Made by a program: the position numbers and the translations under genes
Origin: Corylus avellana
Lineage: Eukaryota > Streptophyta > Magnoliopsida > Fagales > Betulaceae
DNA length: 64,000 bases
Assembly (NCBI RefSeq): GCF_901000735.1
Contig: NC_081542.1
Location: 42,510,238 to 42,574,237, forward strand
Direction of reading: 5' to 3'
The notes under the pieces: generated by a model
Told to the model about the DNA's origin: nothing
The model's input: only the letters and a program-made list of their open reading frames with translations
The model's database searches: none
Shown: piece after piece, positions 10,414 to 22,396 of the stretch
Layout: every line of letters begins with the position of its first letter
Position numbering within the stretch: the first letter of the stretch is position 1

Positions 10414-11677
10414 TGTTATGTGTGACTTGCCATCCATCAATATGGTGGGCCCAACAACGTTATTCCTTCTCCAATTAGGAGAGGTTTCTTGCTTCAGTCG
10501 ACTTCTCCTACTCGCACTCAATATTGGATTCCTTGTGATTCTTGGACTTAATTGCCTTGAGAGGCTTATGACCGATTTAGTCACACTATAAGGCTTTGTT
10601 TGGCAACAGCCTTGACCCAGACACTGTTCAGTGTCTGGGTCAAGGCTCGGTTTTTGGGGTAAGAATTTACCCACTTTTTCCCATTTTACCCATACTTCTT
10701 CCTGATTGAAACATGCCCGTGTGTGGAATTTCCCACGCTGAATTCAGGAAAAAAGGCCAGCATCATTGGAACCCAGTGCCCCGAAACTCGCGTCTGAAGC
10801 TGCGAAGAAGGGAAAACCATTTCTGATTTCTCCCCCACCCCCTGCGCTTTGTGTACAAAATTTCTCCCTCCTCACACGCGTCTGACGCTGCCTAAGAGAA
10901 ACCATTGCTTGGTAACCGGGTTCACCCAAACATTGTTTGGGTGCTGACTATCGCCCAGCGCAAAGCAGCCCGAGGCATCGGCAAAAGGGACCATCGGAGG
11001 GGAGACAAAAGCGTTGGCGGTGGGTGGGCCCGAAACGCGGCGGCGGAGAGGAGAAGAGGAAGCGGGGGTGGTGGGGAGGGAGAGCTTGGAGAAGCCACGG
11101 AGGATGAGGTCGTCTGGCTCGAAGAAGAGCCTCTTGGGATTAGGTTCGGAGCGGGAGGGGTCAGGGTGTCATGGGTCTTGGAAAGAGGAAGACGACGAGG
11201 GAGAGCGCCGTTTCATGGGGTTGGAGCCAGAACAGCCGCAAGTGGTGCAGGGTTGGTGGTTGTTGGAGTTGAAGCTGTTGAGACGGAGCAAGGCGAAAGG
11301 CAGCTCCACCGAGTCTTGGAGGTCCTCTGGGTCTGCATTCTTCAGAGACTGATTTTGTATTTCTGGTCTGCAAATCTGAAACTTTATAGGTCTACCACAG
11401 GCCACAGCCTATACGCACACTCTCTCTCTTTTGAAAGAACAGTCTCACATGCTAGCCCGTTGAATCCCACGTAAGCAATTCAATGGAAAAAACACAACGA
11501 AAACATACAAAAACAAAATCAAAATACAAAAAGCAACCCTCTCTGTCTCTTCAAAAAGCAAAAGAAAAGCTTACGTTATTCTCTGCTTCCCAATGCTTGC
11601 AAACTCAACCCTCTCTGTCTCAAAAATGAGGAAAAATTGGAATTCTGATTTTGAAGGGGGCATCAAGCATGGCGTGG
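10414..11677. mobile_element. Solo LTR part with PIF/Harbinger insertion, cut by gap
   Basis: 10414-10591 is the start of a solo LTR (TGTTATGTGTGACTTGCC). From 10592 a PIF/Harbinger-like element interrupts it and runs into the gap. The same DNA, complete, is at 29967-32137, with about ten differences in the 1.8 kb I compared. A perfect 19-bp inverted repeat with a 2-base loop is at 10608-10647. The long plus-strand frames here are not treated as genes. Confidence 0.8.
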
Positions 11678-11777
11678 NNNNNNNNNNNNNNNNNNNNNNN
11701 NNNNNNNNNNNNNNNNNNNNNNNNNNNNNNNNNNNNNNNNNNNNNNNNNNNNNNNNNNNNNNNNNNNNNNNNNNNNN
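11678..11777. other. Assembly gap (100 N)
   Basis: Exactly 100 N, the conventional size for a gap of unknown length. The sequence on its left matches up to 31236 and the sequence on its right matches from 20376, so the join is not supported by continuity. Confidence 1.
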
Positions 11778-12177
11778 CATTGTTGTTGAAGTTGAGAAGG
11801 CCTAGATAATTAGCTGGGTCTGCGCCTTCGATGCCCTTAACGGGCACAAACATGAAAACTATGCCATTGCTAGCGGAAGGATTATTCTTGTAAGGAACCA
11901 AAGAGAAGATGAAAGAAGTTGAGAAAGGATACACATAAGAAGAGTTTGGGTTTTTAGCGGGGATCTTTTCTGGGTAAATTGCCCGGCCGATTGAGTAATA
12001 TGTTCTGTTAGTGAGCGTTAGAATACGAGATTCAACGTCGGCCAGGCCATAGAGTAACATATCGGAGGAGTTGAAGCCATTGAAGACGAAATCAACAGCC
12101 GATATGGATTGGAAGAAGAGGAAAACGGGCAGCAGAAAGCATAGTAGGAGAGGCTGTTGGTGTTTATGCTCATCCAT
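11778..12177 (-). CDS. LecRK-C, 5' fragment (probable duplicate of LecRK-D)
   Basis: This encodes the first 133 residues of a LecRK: signal peptide and the start of the lectin domain, ending at the gap. The residues match LecRK-D, including PSASNG near residue 100 where LecRK-A has PSGRHG. The whole contig 11778-13698 aligns to 20376-22296 with no net length change and no difference that I noticed. It is therefore best read as an unmerged copy of the LecRK-D contig end, not a separate gene. Confidence 0.85.
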
Positions 12178-13326
12178 GGAGGATGGTAGCTAAAAAAACG
12201 GAAAGAGAGATGAGCAGATGGTGTTGGATTGGATGAGGAGTTATTGAACTTTCTTGGTCACCTTGTAGATATTCATTGCATTTGATTTCTTTCGCCACAA
12301 GGCAGGTAGCCGGGTTGTTATCTATCAACATTTTCATAGCAGAGTTTTCAACTGTAGTGAATGGAGAAAAAAATGGGATTGAAAAGAGAATGAGATCGAG
12401 TTTAGAAGAGTCAAAGAAGGGCTACAGAATTGCATGGTTTAATTTGTCTCCAAAATACAATCCAGAATCTCCTGATTGTTTTTAGCCAATCCAACTTGCA
12501 TGCATTCTCCAAGATATGACAGAATAATTTATGTCCGAAGAGGAATGGTCTTCAGAAGAAGAGTCACAGCATAATCTGAAAGAGAAGGCAAGGAAAAGAG
12601 TGGCCACAATTAATCTTAAAAAGCCATCACTCATTAATAGCCCGATTGGGATGTGTTTAGATTATGAAGTTGAATGCAACTGGTAAACCCACGTGAAAGA
12701 CTTGAAGCCTTGCACATCTAGAAAGACGCCTTGTGTGTTTGGAATGACAAAGGGAACAGATGCGACAGTCCAGGAGTTCAGCGTGGTTTTAAGACTAATT
12801 GGAATTGAGTATTCCATTTAGAAAGATAATTAATATTTATTTACTGAAAATAGTGGAGTTTGAAATAGAATAAAAATTTCATTAGGAAAATTCCAAGGCC
12901 ATGGGGTGGCCGCGGGCCAACGTGTCACCCCCACTACTTTTTTTTTTTTTTTTTTTTTTTTAATTTATAAATTGGGGAAACTTCACTTTAGTCCCCTGAA
13001 CTTTCAGCCTATTTTGCAAACCCCCCTCAAATCTCTCACTTTGGACTCCTGAACTTTCAATTTCTTTCGCTTTGGTCCCCTATGTTAGTTTTCAACGTTA
13101 AATTCAAACGGTTTGACTTTTTATGCCCATTATACCCTCACCTAGTCCACTTGAAAATTTTTAAGGTTTTTTTTTCATCCTTTAATGAGATTTAATGTCT
13201 AAAAAGAGAATATTTCATCCGACTTAACAAGATTCCCTAACAGGGGGGAGGGATTTGTTAGTAATTGGTAGTTCAAGAGTGTCAGATGGTGAGAGAGTCA
13301 ATTCATGGGGCTATATTGACAGAGGG
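12178..13326. other. LecRK promoter region, copy of 20776-21924
   Basis: No gene is seen. It is the 5' flank of the LecRK-C fragment and is apparently identical to the flank of LecRK-D. It holds a poly-T run near 12940-12960 and a degenerate MITE-like arm at about 12970-13240. Confidence 0.6.
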
Positions 13327-13648
13327 CAGTGGCGGAGCCACGTTACCCCTTGGCACCCCCAAGGAATTCAATTTTTTTTTTTTTTTTTAACCCACGGCAC
13401 CATCAAAATAAATAAATAAATAAAATTCTTTTTACAATTTTATCTACCCATTACTCAAGACAACCCTTCTCCCGCACCCCATTTAACCCACGGCAACCCT
13501 TCTACCACACCAAAAAAAAAAAAAAAAAAAAAAAAAAATTACCAAATTTTAAGGGTGAAAATTTTTTTTAAGGTGAATTACCAAATTTTTAAGACGCCAA
13601 AAAAATTTTAGCAGCACCCCCAATATAAAATGGCTGGCTCCACCACTG
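13327..13648. mobile_element. hAT-like MITE
   Basis: It starts CAGTGGCGGAGCCA and ends with the inverted counterpart TGGCTCCACCACTG. The flanking 8-bp direct repeats are ACAGAGGG (13319-13326) and ACAGAGAG (13649-13656), one mismatch apart. CAGTG-type ends with an 8-bp duplication are typical of the hAT superfamily. The matching position near LecRK-A (about 7080) lacks it. There is no coding capacity. Confidence 0.85.
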
Positions 13649-14222
13649 ACAGAGAGTGCTCATATATATATATACCATACGCACATTTGGGTTTAAAAAT
13701 TAAGCTTTCTTTGTATCAAAATTAGACTTGACTCTTTATTTGTGCTTTGTCTCCCCTTGATAAAAATTATGGTTTTGTCGTTAGTGATAGATGAGCCAAA
13801 CAACCAAAAGAGAAATGACTAATATCTTATATAGTTTTGCTAAAGTAGGCCGTTGTTGACCTCGGTTGTGACGCATGATTATATATTATGATTTTAAGTA
13901 TTACACATGACTTAAATACGATCCAAACAATATATATATATATATTGACACACACGAAATGGTTAATCAAAACGCACTTTATCTAGTTTAGCTAATGAGT
14001 TTTAAATGACATCGTACATTCGATTATCCATCTTTTTTTTTTTTTTTAAATTTTTTTTTATCTATATCATTTAAATTTTATTTATTTTTATTTTTATTTT
14101 TTATAAGGATTATAGTTTTCCTAAAGATCCTATTTTTCAACATTTTGGGAAAAAGTGATGTGAAGAGAAAAATACTAGGAGAAAATTATGGAAAAAGAGA
14201 GATGTAGAAGATAAATAGTAGG
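13649..14222. other. Intergenic DNA, repeated unit flank
   Basis: No gene is seen. It is homologous to 32650-33200 and 55510-56110, the flank shared by the LecRK units, and ends at a gap. Confidence 0.55.
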
Positions 14223-14322
14223 NNNNNNNNNNNNNNNNNNNNNNNNNNNNNNNNNNNNNNNNNNNNNNNNNNNNNNNNNNNNNNNNNNNNNNNNNNNNNN
14301 NNNNNNNNNNNNNNNNNNNNNN
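14223..14322. other. Assembly gap (100 N)
   Basis: 100 N. The true size and order across it are unknown. Confidence 1.
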
Positions 14323-15938
14323 AAAAAATTTCAACATTATTGGATGAATATTAAATATAATGTAACTAGGATTTCTCCTTCTCTAACCTAATTGAAAATT
14401 TTTACATCTTAGAGCATTCACATTAGTCTACATTCGATTATCTATTAATTTTATTTCTTTTTATTTTTTTATAATCATTGTATTTTTCTTAAACATCTTA
14501 TTTTTTAATTTTAGGAAAAAAGAGATGTTGAAAGAGAAATAGTAAGAGAAAATTTTGGTAAAAGAGAGATGTGGAATAGAAAATCTTGGGAAAAGAGTGA
14601 CGTGGAGAGATAAATAGTATATTAATGAGATGGATGTGTAAATAGTGTCCGCTACATGTAGCGGTGAATTGTTCACAAATGTTAAAAAAATGTATTTTGC
14701 ATTTGAAATGCATAATATTTCAATGTAGAAGGTTTTTTTTATTGTTTTACTTATCTATTTTAGATAAAAATAAGAAATGACTAAGATATTGTGAGTGCTT
14801 TTATAATCAAATGCATTTTTCACGTCACCTTATAGAACAATCACTTTTAAGAAGTTGATTAAAGGATAAACTAATGTAACAGGGACACATAGGGCTCGAT
14901 TAAAATAAGTGAAAAATAATGATTTTTTGCAAGTAATTAATAATTCCTTCTACTTAATTTATATATCAACTACCCATTGGGAGATTTCAAGTTTCAATTG
15001 AATAACGTCACCGTTAGACTTTTGTGATCTTTTACACTAGCCATTATAATTTTGTAGAATTCTAATAGGGACATCACCTCTGATTTATCTAAGCACGAGA
15101 ATATAGAAATTAACAATAATATATATATAAACTCCTTAGGTTAACACGCCATCGCAGGCCACCCCATTGGGGGTTTGGAATGGCCCACAGGCCACCCCTC
15201 CACCCATGGGGTGGCTCGCGGCCACCCCAAACCACCCAAGGGGTGGCTCGAGCCACCCCATGGGTAGTTTGAGGTTGCTAGCAGGCCACCCCATACCCTT
15301 CAATTTTTTTTTTTTTTAAGATTTAATTTTTTTTAATATTTTAATTAGGTAAAACGGAGAGTTTTGAGTGGCTCTAACAGCTGTTAAAAAAATTTTACAG
15401 TAGAAAGTTTATTGTAGTTTCGATTGACCTAAGGAGTCAATTTCCGAAAAAAAAACACCTATGGAGTTTTAAATAAAGGCACGTTGACCTAATGAATTTA
15501 TATATAATTTTCCTATACATATATATATATGGTCAGGTGCCTTTCTCTACTTCCACTCTCTTTTTATTATTATATATTTCTATACATCATATAACCACTT
15601 AGAATTTTGATTTTTTGATTTTTTTTAATTTTTACGGATGTTAGATTTTCGAGTACTTATGATTAAGGGTGAAAGTGCGGGTAGATAATAATCGCTCGAA
15701 CATGGAATCCGCATATACAAATGCGAATAGCAATTTTAAGGTATGCAAATACAATTAATAATCGTATATGTATTCGCTTTATATATGATATATATAAAAG
15801 CTTTAAATTCAATTATTGAAGCATCTCTTTCTCTTGCTTAGAAGTTTGTTAGTAATGAAGCATATTAGTTTGTCATATTTTACTTACAATACAATTTTCT
15901 TTATATTTTACATTTAATTGATTCATGATTTGTACGTG
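14323..15938. other. AT-rich intergenic DNA with GGCCACCCC-rich block
   Basis: No gene is seen. 15148-15295 is a GC-rich block of degenerate GGCCACCCC/GGGGTGG motifs containing a perfect 20-bp palindrome at 15240-15259 centred on CTCGAG. From about 15285 the sequence follows 13-1180 upstream, without the 550-1013 MITE. Confidence 0.6.
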
Positions 15939-15958
15939 NNNNNNNNNNNNNNNNNNNN
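15939..15958. other. Short assembly gap (20 N)
   Basis: 20 N at the point matching about 1173-1195 in the LecRK-A block. The short length suggests a locally sized gap or a homopolymer problem. Confidence 1.
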
Positions 15959-16307
15959 AAAAAAAAATAGATTCATACTGTGTTGAATTTTTTTTTTTTT
16001 TGCTGCATTTGTAATTTATGGCAAAATGATTACTAAGTATGATCTGAATAATAGTGTTCAACTAGAAGTACAAATTACAACTTCAAGTCGCAAAACATTC
16101 ATTAACAGATAATAACCGCATTTAATTACTGTAATAATTGCGTAGATGCAAATGCTAATCGCACAATGCAAATGTAGATGTAGATACCTAAAAGTGATAA
16201 CCGCATTATGCAGATACAAATGCAAGACAGTGGCGGAGCCAAGATTTTTGTTAGGAGGTCAAGATTTTTTTTCCTAAAAAAAATTAAAGTCTAAAAAAAA
16301 TTAATTT

Positions 16308-16354
<47 letters not shown>

Positions 16355-17087
16355 AAATAAAAAAATGATTCAACAAAATTTAGTTATTGTTTAAAACATA
16401 TAAATGCAACTTACAATTTAATTTTTCACACTTGGCGTTAATTTATTCAATTGGCTCTAACAAATCTTCACATTTTGAAATGGTTGTAATTATTTTTTTA
16501 TTCTTGAAAATCTTGAATATATCATTCTCAATATATGTGATCAGATAATCATTTATCCATTGATCCCTCATTTAGTTACGTAAACGATTTTTAAGAAGGT
16601 AAAAGTTTGACTACATAGCTGAACATTTTTAAGACAAAGTAGGAAAAATTAATTTGAATTGTTGAAGGAGGAAGAAATATTGTATACAAAAATTGCAAAT
16701 AGTTGAATTTTTAAATTGTTAAACAGCTTCTAATTCTTAGAAATTTTTGTTTGACATGTCCACACAAGAGGGGATGGTATATTAGATCTAAAAACCTCGG
16801 TGTGATTTCCAAGACTCTAATTCTCTGATTTTTTTTTTTTTTTTTGAAATGCTCTAAATCTCTAATTTACTAGTGTTGTTGATTAGGATTTCGCAAATTA
16901 CCAAAGATCTAGAATTTTAAATATATATACCTAGGCAATAGGTTTAAAGTCGTTGCTTCTTTTTATTTATTTATTTTTTAAAAAAAGAAAAAAGAAAAAG
17001 AAAAAGGAAAAAAGAAAAAAGTCCAACTTTAAAGTAAGAGCCTTTTATAGTTGTCAGTTATGCTTAATTAAAGCTTGATTAAAACAA
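15959..17087. other. Intergenic DNA, copy of 1195-2239
   Basis: No gene is seen. It has the same hAT-like terminus (16228) and AT run (about 16311-16348) as the LecRK-A block, with scattered small differences and short indels. Confidence 0.6.
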
Positions 17088-17655
17088 TTTTTTTTTTTTT
17101 GGTAAAATTATCTTAACCCTCTCAAACTACCACCATAATTATAATTTTTTCCTAAACTATTAATTCAGACAATTTATCACTCAAACTACCAATGACAATG
17201 AACCCCCAATTTTAACAAAATGACAAAATTACTCATACTATACCCTAAAAACAAAAATACAAAAATTTATAAAAAAATAAAAAAGAATAAAAAATTTAAA
17301 AATAAATAAAAAGCAAAAAGGGGTACTAAACCACCCTTGGAATTGATGGTGGTCGGACCACCGCCATTAGGCCATGGGGGTGGCTCGCCACTCCCATTCT
17401 GGCCAAATATTTTTAATATTTGTATTTTAAATTTTAAATATATTTAATTGTTTTTTTTTTAAAAAAAAAAATTTAAGGGACATGTTTGTCTTGTTGAAAA
17501 TTTTATAAGGATAATTTCATCATTTTGTTATCATTAATGAGTACATTGTCATTGTTTTGGTAGTTTGGAGATGAAAGAGGGAGATTGTCGCAATTAATCA
17601 TTTGTGGTGAGATTATCATTGAGGTAATAGTTTGAAGGGAGTTAAAAAGATTTTT
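17088..17655. mobile_element. Fold-back MITE-like repeat, second copy
   Basis: Counterpart of 2240-2805 with the same inverted arms and GC-rich core, diverged by substitutions and small indels. Borders are approximate. Confidence 0.55.
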
Positions 17656-18702
17656 CCTTAAAATAAATTTTACGCTAAAGGAGCTCTTCTCAGCATAAGT
17701 AAAACTGTAAAATGGTTTGTTTTGATAAATAAAACAGAACACTAAACTATGCCTTTTGCAAAAAAAAAAAAAAAACCACACTTTGTCCTCAACCTTCTTT
17801 TTTCCAACATTCGTATGAACTCTTGACCTAATTATTAAAATGCCTGAACTGAAAGAAAATCAGAATAATGAGTCATGAACTCTGGTTCTCTTAAGAAAGA
17901 TTTACCCCTTAATGAATGATTGAGAGTGGGCAACCTAGGGCATCCGAAAAAATCCTATTGAAGTAAGAAAAATTTTTGAGAGGTGAGGGGTCATTTGATT
18001 TTCAACTTGAAAGGAGAAGTTGAAAAGTAAAACTCCTTGTTTTGTTTTTTTCTTAGTGCCGTGCTGCAACTTGAAAAGTAAGAAAAAGCATGACGGTGCG
18101 ACTGTACCTCTCCAGTCTCTCTCAGTTTTCACGCGCAAAAGTCTCTTTCTGTCGCTGTATTTATGAAAAATCACGTGGACCAGCAAGTTGTAGATTCAAT
18201 GGGAGAGAAGAACACAGCAAGGCGGCGGCTAATGGACGCTTGAGTTGAGTGGCCCCCCACGTGACTTGATGAAAAATCACGTGGACCAACCTTTTTGTTC
18301 AAATGGAGATTGGAGGACCGGAGGTGACCTTTCAGATATGGCAACCCCCCTCCTGCCTTTGAAATTGAGGAAGGTCTCATTGATGTGTGTAAACGCTCTC
18401 CTATGACAAGACATTATAATTTAGAAACCCAACAAAAAAAATTGCTAGTCAATTTCATTACCAAAAACTCATTTTTCTCCCTTTGCAATATGCAAACGGA
18501 TTCGGTTGTATTGAGGCTTATTTTATTTGCTTAGAAAACAAACACACATATATATATATATATATATAGCCAAGCCAACACTCATAATACAATGTAATAC
18601 ATTTAGACCCTTTTTCATTATGTATGTAATCTCCTTTCTTTCTTCTGTTGCTTTTGAGATGATACAACAAATTACACTCAATTGTCCATTCATGATGCAG
18701 AT
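17656..18702. other. 3' flank of LecRK-D
   Basis: No gene is seen. Near-identical to 2806-3885, including the three CACGTG motifs (18172, 18258, 18278) and a shortened AT microsatellite at 18548-18568. Confidence 0.6.
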
Positions 18703-20775
18703 TCACCTGCCCCCCACCATAGTTTTGGACCAAGAGAAATGCATGGATGAAGAGTGGGACTTCCGAGTATCTCCAAGTGTTGGGTATGATGAAGACCCAA
18801 AATTTCGTGGAATGGATTTCATTTTTCGGAGCAAATATGCATCCGTATCCTCGCTTTCAACCTCGTCCTCCACCTCTTTGTTCCCCTCCAACACTTTGAC
18901 TACATGTCTCATGGTTGGCCGGGAACTTGGGTCAGGGTACGCACACAACAAGCCCAATTGAAGCACCCTGTCCACTTCTTCTTCATCAAACTCCCCTCTA
19001 CCCTTCAATCTCTCATCAAAAGCATTCATTAATTGCCCTTGTACCATCAATAGCCATACCCAATCTACCAATGGTGGCTTCCCTTCTTCTATAGGCCTCC
19101 TCCCACACATTACTTCTAAAACCAAGATACCAAATCCAAACACATCAGTTTGAGCTGATGCCCGTCCGCTCCTAATCACTTCCGGCGCCATATATCCGAC
19201 GGTCCCGACCACCCTAGTCGTGTTAGGCACTTGACTATGGTCGTGCATTCGGGCTAATCCGAAATCCCCTAGCCTCCCATTCATATCCTTGTCAAGTAAC
19301 ACATTGCTGGCCTTAATGTCCCTATGTAGGACTTTTGCTTCCCACCCCTCATGTAAGTACAAGACTGCTGAAGCCACATCTTTCAAAATCCTTATTCTGT
19401 CTTCACAGCTCAACATCTTCCTGTCATCACATTCAAACACCCACTTGTCCAAACTCCCATTTTCCATATAGTTATAAACCAAAAAGAAGTTCCCCTTGTC
19501 TCTCTTGCACCACCCCCTCAACCCCACCAAACTTCTATGCTTCAATCTTCCAAGGCTTGAAATTTCAGCCAAAAATTCTCTCATCCCATCATTTTCATGC
19601 GAAATGCATTTCACTGCAATCTTTGCCCCTCCTGCTAAAACACCCTTATAGACCTTACCGTTCCCTCCAGTTCCAATCACATTTTCTTTTGAGAAATGTC
19701 TTGTGGCCACCTCAATTTCTACATAAGTCATTCTGTGTGGCCAATACTCCAATTCCCAATCTTCCATTTCCTCTCTCTCCCTAACATGTACTCCCCTTCG
19801 CTTCCTCTTGATCAAAAACAGAGCAAACAGAGTACAAAGACAGACACCGGAGAAACCTCCCACTGTGATTCCTGCAATAAACCATTTGGATCGAAATATA
19901 GAACCCTTTGGAAGAACAAACGACGGCAAACCGGTGGTAACCAACTCTTGGCTTAACGAAAAGTTGGAATTACTAAAGCTCCAAGCTAAAATATTGTTTC
20001 TTTGAATTAAAATTCCGGTACTACTAGAAAAGCCAACAAACATTTCATCCTCAAAAACCTCAGAAAGATCAATAGAAACATTCAACAAAGGCTTCAGAGG
20101 TCTTTTCATGCCTGCCGGAGCCATAGTAACATGAATCAAAGAATTTGAATAGTCAATCCAAACTTGGTAATTTTCACCACTGTTGAGCTTCAATTCCTTG
20201 AATGACTTGTCATCATCAGCATCGCTGCTGTTGTCGGGACAGTACCCGGCATCGTGTGATGCATTTGATTTGAGGGAGTTCACGTCGATTCCAACATGGT
20301 TGGCGCTTATGTCATCGAATTCTTCGTTCTTAAACACATCAAACTCGACACCAAAGACATGGTTATTGGGATTCCCATTGTTGTTGAAGTTGAGAAGGCC
20401 TAGATAATTAGCTGGGTCTGCGCCTTCGATGCCCTTAACGGGCACAAACATGAAAACTATGCCATTGCTAGCGGAAGGATTATTCTTGTAAGGAACCAAA
20501 GAGAAGATGAAAGAAGTTGAGAAAGGATACACATAAGAAGAGTTTGGGTTTTTAGCGGGGATCTTTTCTGGGTAAATTGCCCGGCCGATTGAGTAATATG
20601 TTCTGTTAGTGAGCGTTAGAATACGAGATTCAACGTCGGCCAGGCCATAGAGTAACATATCGGAGGAGTTGAAGCCATTGAAGACGAAATCAACAGCCGA
20701 TATGGATTGGAAGAAGAGGAAAACGGGCAGCAGAAAGCATAGTAGGAGAGGCTGTTGGTGTTTATGCTCATCCAT
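18703..20775 (-). CDS. L-type lectin receptor kinase LecRK-D
   Basis: An intact 690-residue receptor kinase, differing from LecRK-A by only a few residues. Order: signal peptide (about 1-27), legume-lectin domain (about 28-275), transmembrane helix (about 298-322), Ser/Thr kinase (about 360-630), serine-rich tail ending FSWSKTMVGGR. All kinase motifs are present, including Gly373 of the glycine loop (codon 19657-19659), Lys389, HRD and DFG, so it should be active. Residues 101-104 read SASN where A reads SGRH. The tail is not interrupted by a retrotransposon, so this gene and A show the ancestral C-terminus. Given the closeness of the whole 6-kb block it may be the other allele of A. The ligand and pathway are unknown. 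Confidence 0.96.
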   Translation of the reverse strand: MDEHKHQQPLLLCFLLPVFLFFQSISAVDFVFNGFNSSDMLLYGLADVESRILTLTNRTYYSIGRAIYPEKIPAKNPNSSYVYPFSTSFIFSLVPYKNNPSASNGIVFMFVPVKGIEGADPANYLGLLNFNNNGNPNNHVFGVEFDVFKNEEFDDISANHVGIDVNSLKSNASHDAGYCPDNSSDADDDKSFKELKLNSGENYQVWIDYSNSLIHVTMAPAGMKRPLKPLLNVSIDLSEVFEDEMFVGFSSSTGILIQRNNILAWSFSNSNFSLSQELVTTGLPSFVLPKGSIFRSKWFIAGITVGGFSGVCLCTLFALFLIKRKRRGVHVREREEMEDWELEYWPHRMTYVEIEVATRHFSKENVIGTGGNGKVYKGVLAGGAKIAVKCISHENDGMREFLAEISSLGRLKHRSLVGLRGWCKRDKGNFFLVYNYMENGSLDKWVFECDDRKMLSCEDRIRILKDVASAVLYLHEGWEAKVLHRDIKASNVLLDKDMNGRLGDFGLARMHDHSQVPNTTRVVGTVGYMAPEVIRSGRASAQTDVFGFGILVLEVMCGRRPIEEGKPPLVDWVWLLMVQGQLMNAFDERLKGRGEFDEEEVDRVLQLGLLCAYPDPSSRPTMRHVVKVLEGNKEVEDEVESEDTDAYLLRKMKSIPRNFGSSSYPTLGDTRKSHSSSMHFSWSKTMVGGR

Positions 20776-21924
20776 GGAGGATGGTAGCTAAAAAAACGGA
20801 AAGAGAGATGAGCAGATGGTGTTGGATTGGATGAGGAGTTATTGAACTTTCTTGGTCACCTTGTAGATATTCATTGCATTTGATTTCTTTCGCCACAAGG
20901 CAGGTAGCCGGGTTGTTATCTATCAACATTTTCATAGCAGAGTTTTCAACTGTAGTGAATGGAGAAAAAAATGGGATTGAAAAGAGAATGAGATCGAGTT
21001 TAGAAGAGTCAAAGAAGGGCTACAGAATTGCATGGTTTAATTTGTCTCCAAAATACAATCCAGAATCTCCTGATTGTTTTTAGCCAATCCAACTTGCATG
21101 CATTCTCCAAGATATGACAGAATAATTTATGTCCGAAGAGGAATGGTCTTCAGAAGAAGAGTCACAGCATAATCTGAAAGAGAAGGCAAGGAAAAGAGTG
21201 GCCACAATTAATCTTAAAAAGCCATCACTCATTAATAGCCCGATTGGGATGTGTTTAGATTATGAAGTTGAATGCAACTGGTAAACCCACGTGAAAGACT
21301 TGAAGCCTTGCACATCTAGAAAGACGCCTTGTGTGTTTGGAATGACAAAGGGAACAGATGCGACAGTCCAGGAGTTCAGCGTGGTTTTAAGACTAATTGG
21401 AATTGAGTATTCCATTTAGAAAGATAATTAATATTTATTTACTGAAAATAGTGGAGTTTGAAATAGAATAAAAATTTCATTAGGAAAATTCCAAGGCCAT
21501 GGGGTGGCCGCGGGCCAACGTGTCACCCCCACTACTTTTTTTTTTTTTTTTTTTTTTTTAATTTATAAATTGGGGAAACTTCACTTTAGTCCCCTGAACT
21601 TTCAGCCTATTTTGCAAACCCCCCTCAAATCTCTCACTTTGGACTCCTGAACTTTCAATTTCTTTCGCTTTGGTCCCCTATGTTAGTTTTCAACGTTAAA
21701 TTCAAACGGTTTGACTTTTTATGCCCATTATACCCTCACCTAGTCCACTTGAAAATTTTTAAGGTTTTTTTTTCATCCTTTAATGAGATTTAATGTCTAA
21801 AAAGAGAATATTTCATCCGACTTAACAAGATTCCCTAACAGGGGGGAGGGATTTGTTAGTAATTGGTAGTTCAAGAGTGTCAGATGGTGAGAGAGTCAAT
21901 TCATGGGGCTATATTGACAGAGGG
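20776..21924. other. LecRK-D promoter region
   Basis: No further gene. It continues the block shared with 5959 to about 7080, with a poly-T run near 21536-21559 and a MITE-like arm at about 21570-21840. The site occupied by a solo LTR upstream of LecRK-F is empty here (near 20965). Confidence 0.6.
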
Positions 21925-22246
21925 CAGTGGCGGAGCCACGTTACCCCTTGGCACCCCCAAGGAATTCAATTTTTTTTTTTTTTTTTAACCCACGGCACCA
22001 TCAAAATAAATAAATAAATAAAATTCTTTTTACAATTTTATCTACCCATTACTCAAGACAACCCTTCTCCCGCACCCCATTTAACCCACGGCAACCCTTC
22101 TACCACACCAAAAAAAAAAAAAAAAAAAAAAAAAAATTACCAAATTTTAAGGGTGAAAATTTTTTTTAAGGTGAATTACCAAATTTTTAAGACGCCAAAA
22201 AAATTTTAGCAGCACCCCCAATATAAAATGGCTGGCTCCACCACTG
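21925..22246. mobile_element. hAT-like MITE, copy
   Basis: Same element, ends and 8-bp flanking repeats as 13327-13648. The two copies are probably one locus assembled twice. Confidence 0.85.
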
Positions 22247-22296
22247 ACAGAGAGTGCTCATATATATATATACCATACGCACATTTGGGTTTAAAA

Positions 22297-22396
22297 NNNN
22301 NNNNNNNNNNNNNNNNNNNNNNNNNNNNNNNNNNNNNNNNNNNNNNNNNNNNNNNNNNNNNNNNNNNNNNNNNNNNNNNNNNNNNNNNNNNNNNNN
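22297..22396. other. Assembly gap (100 N)
   Basis: 100 N. The next contig (22397-29332) starts inside a solo LTR, so its placement and orientation here are uncertain. Confidence 1.

Noticed and set aside
10905..11474. A 189-codon plus-strand frame in GC-rich DNA (also at 30464-31033)
   Set aside because: It lies inside a transposon, several frames on both strands are open because of high GC, and the minus strand gives more protein-like stretches. No family is recognised.
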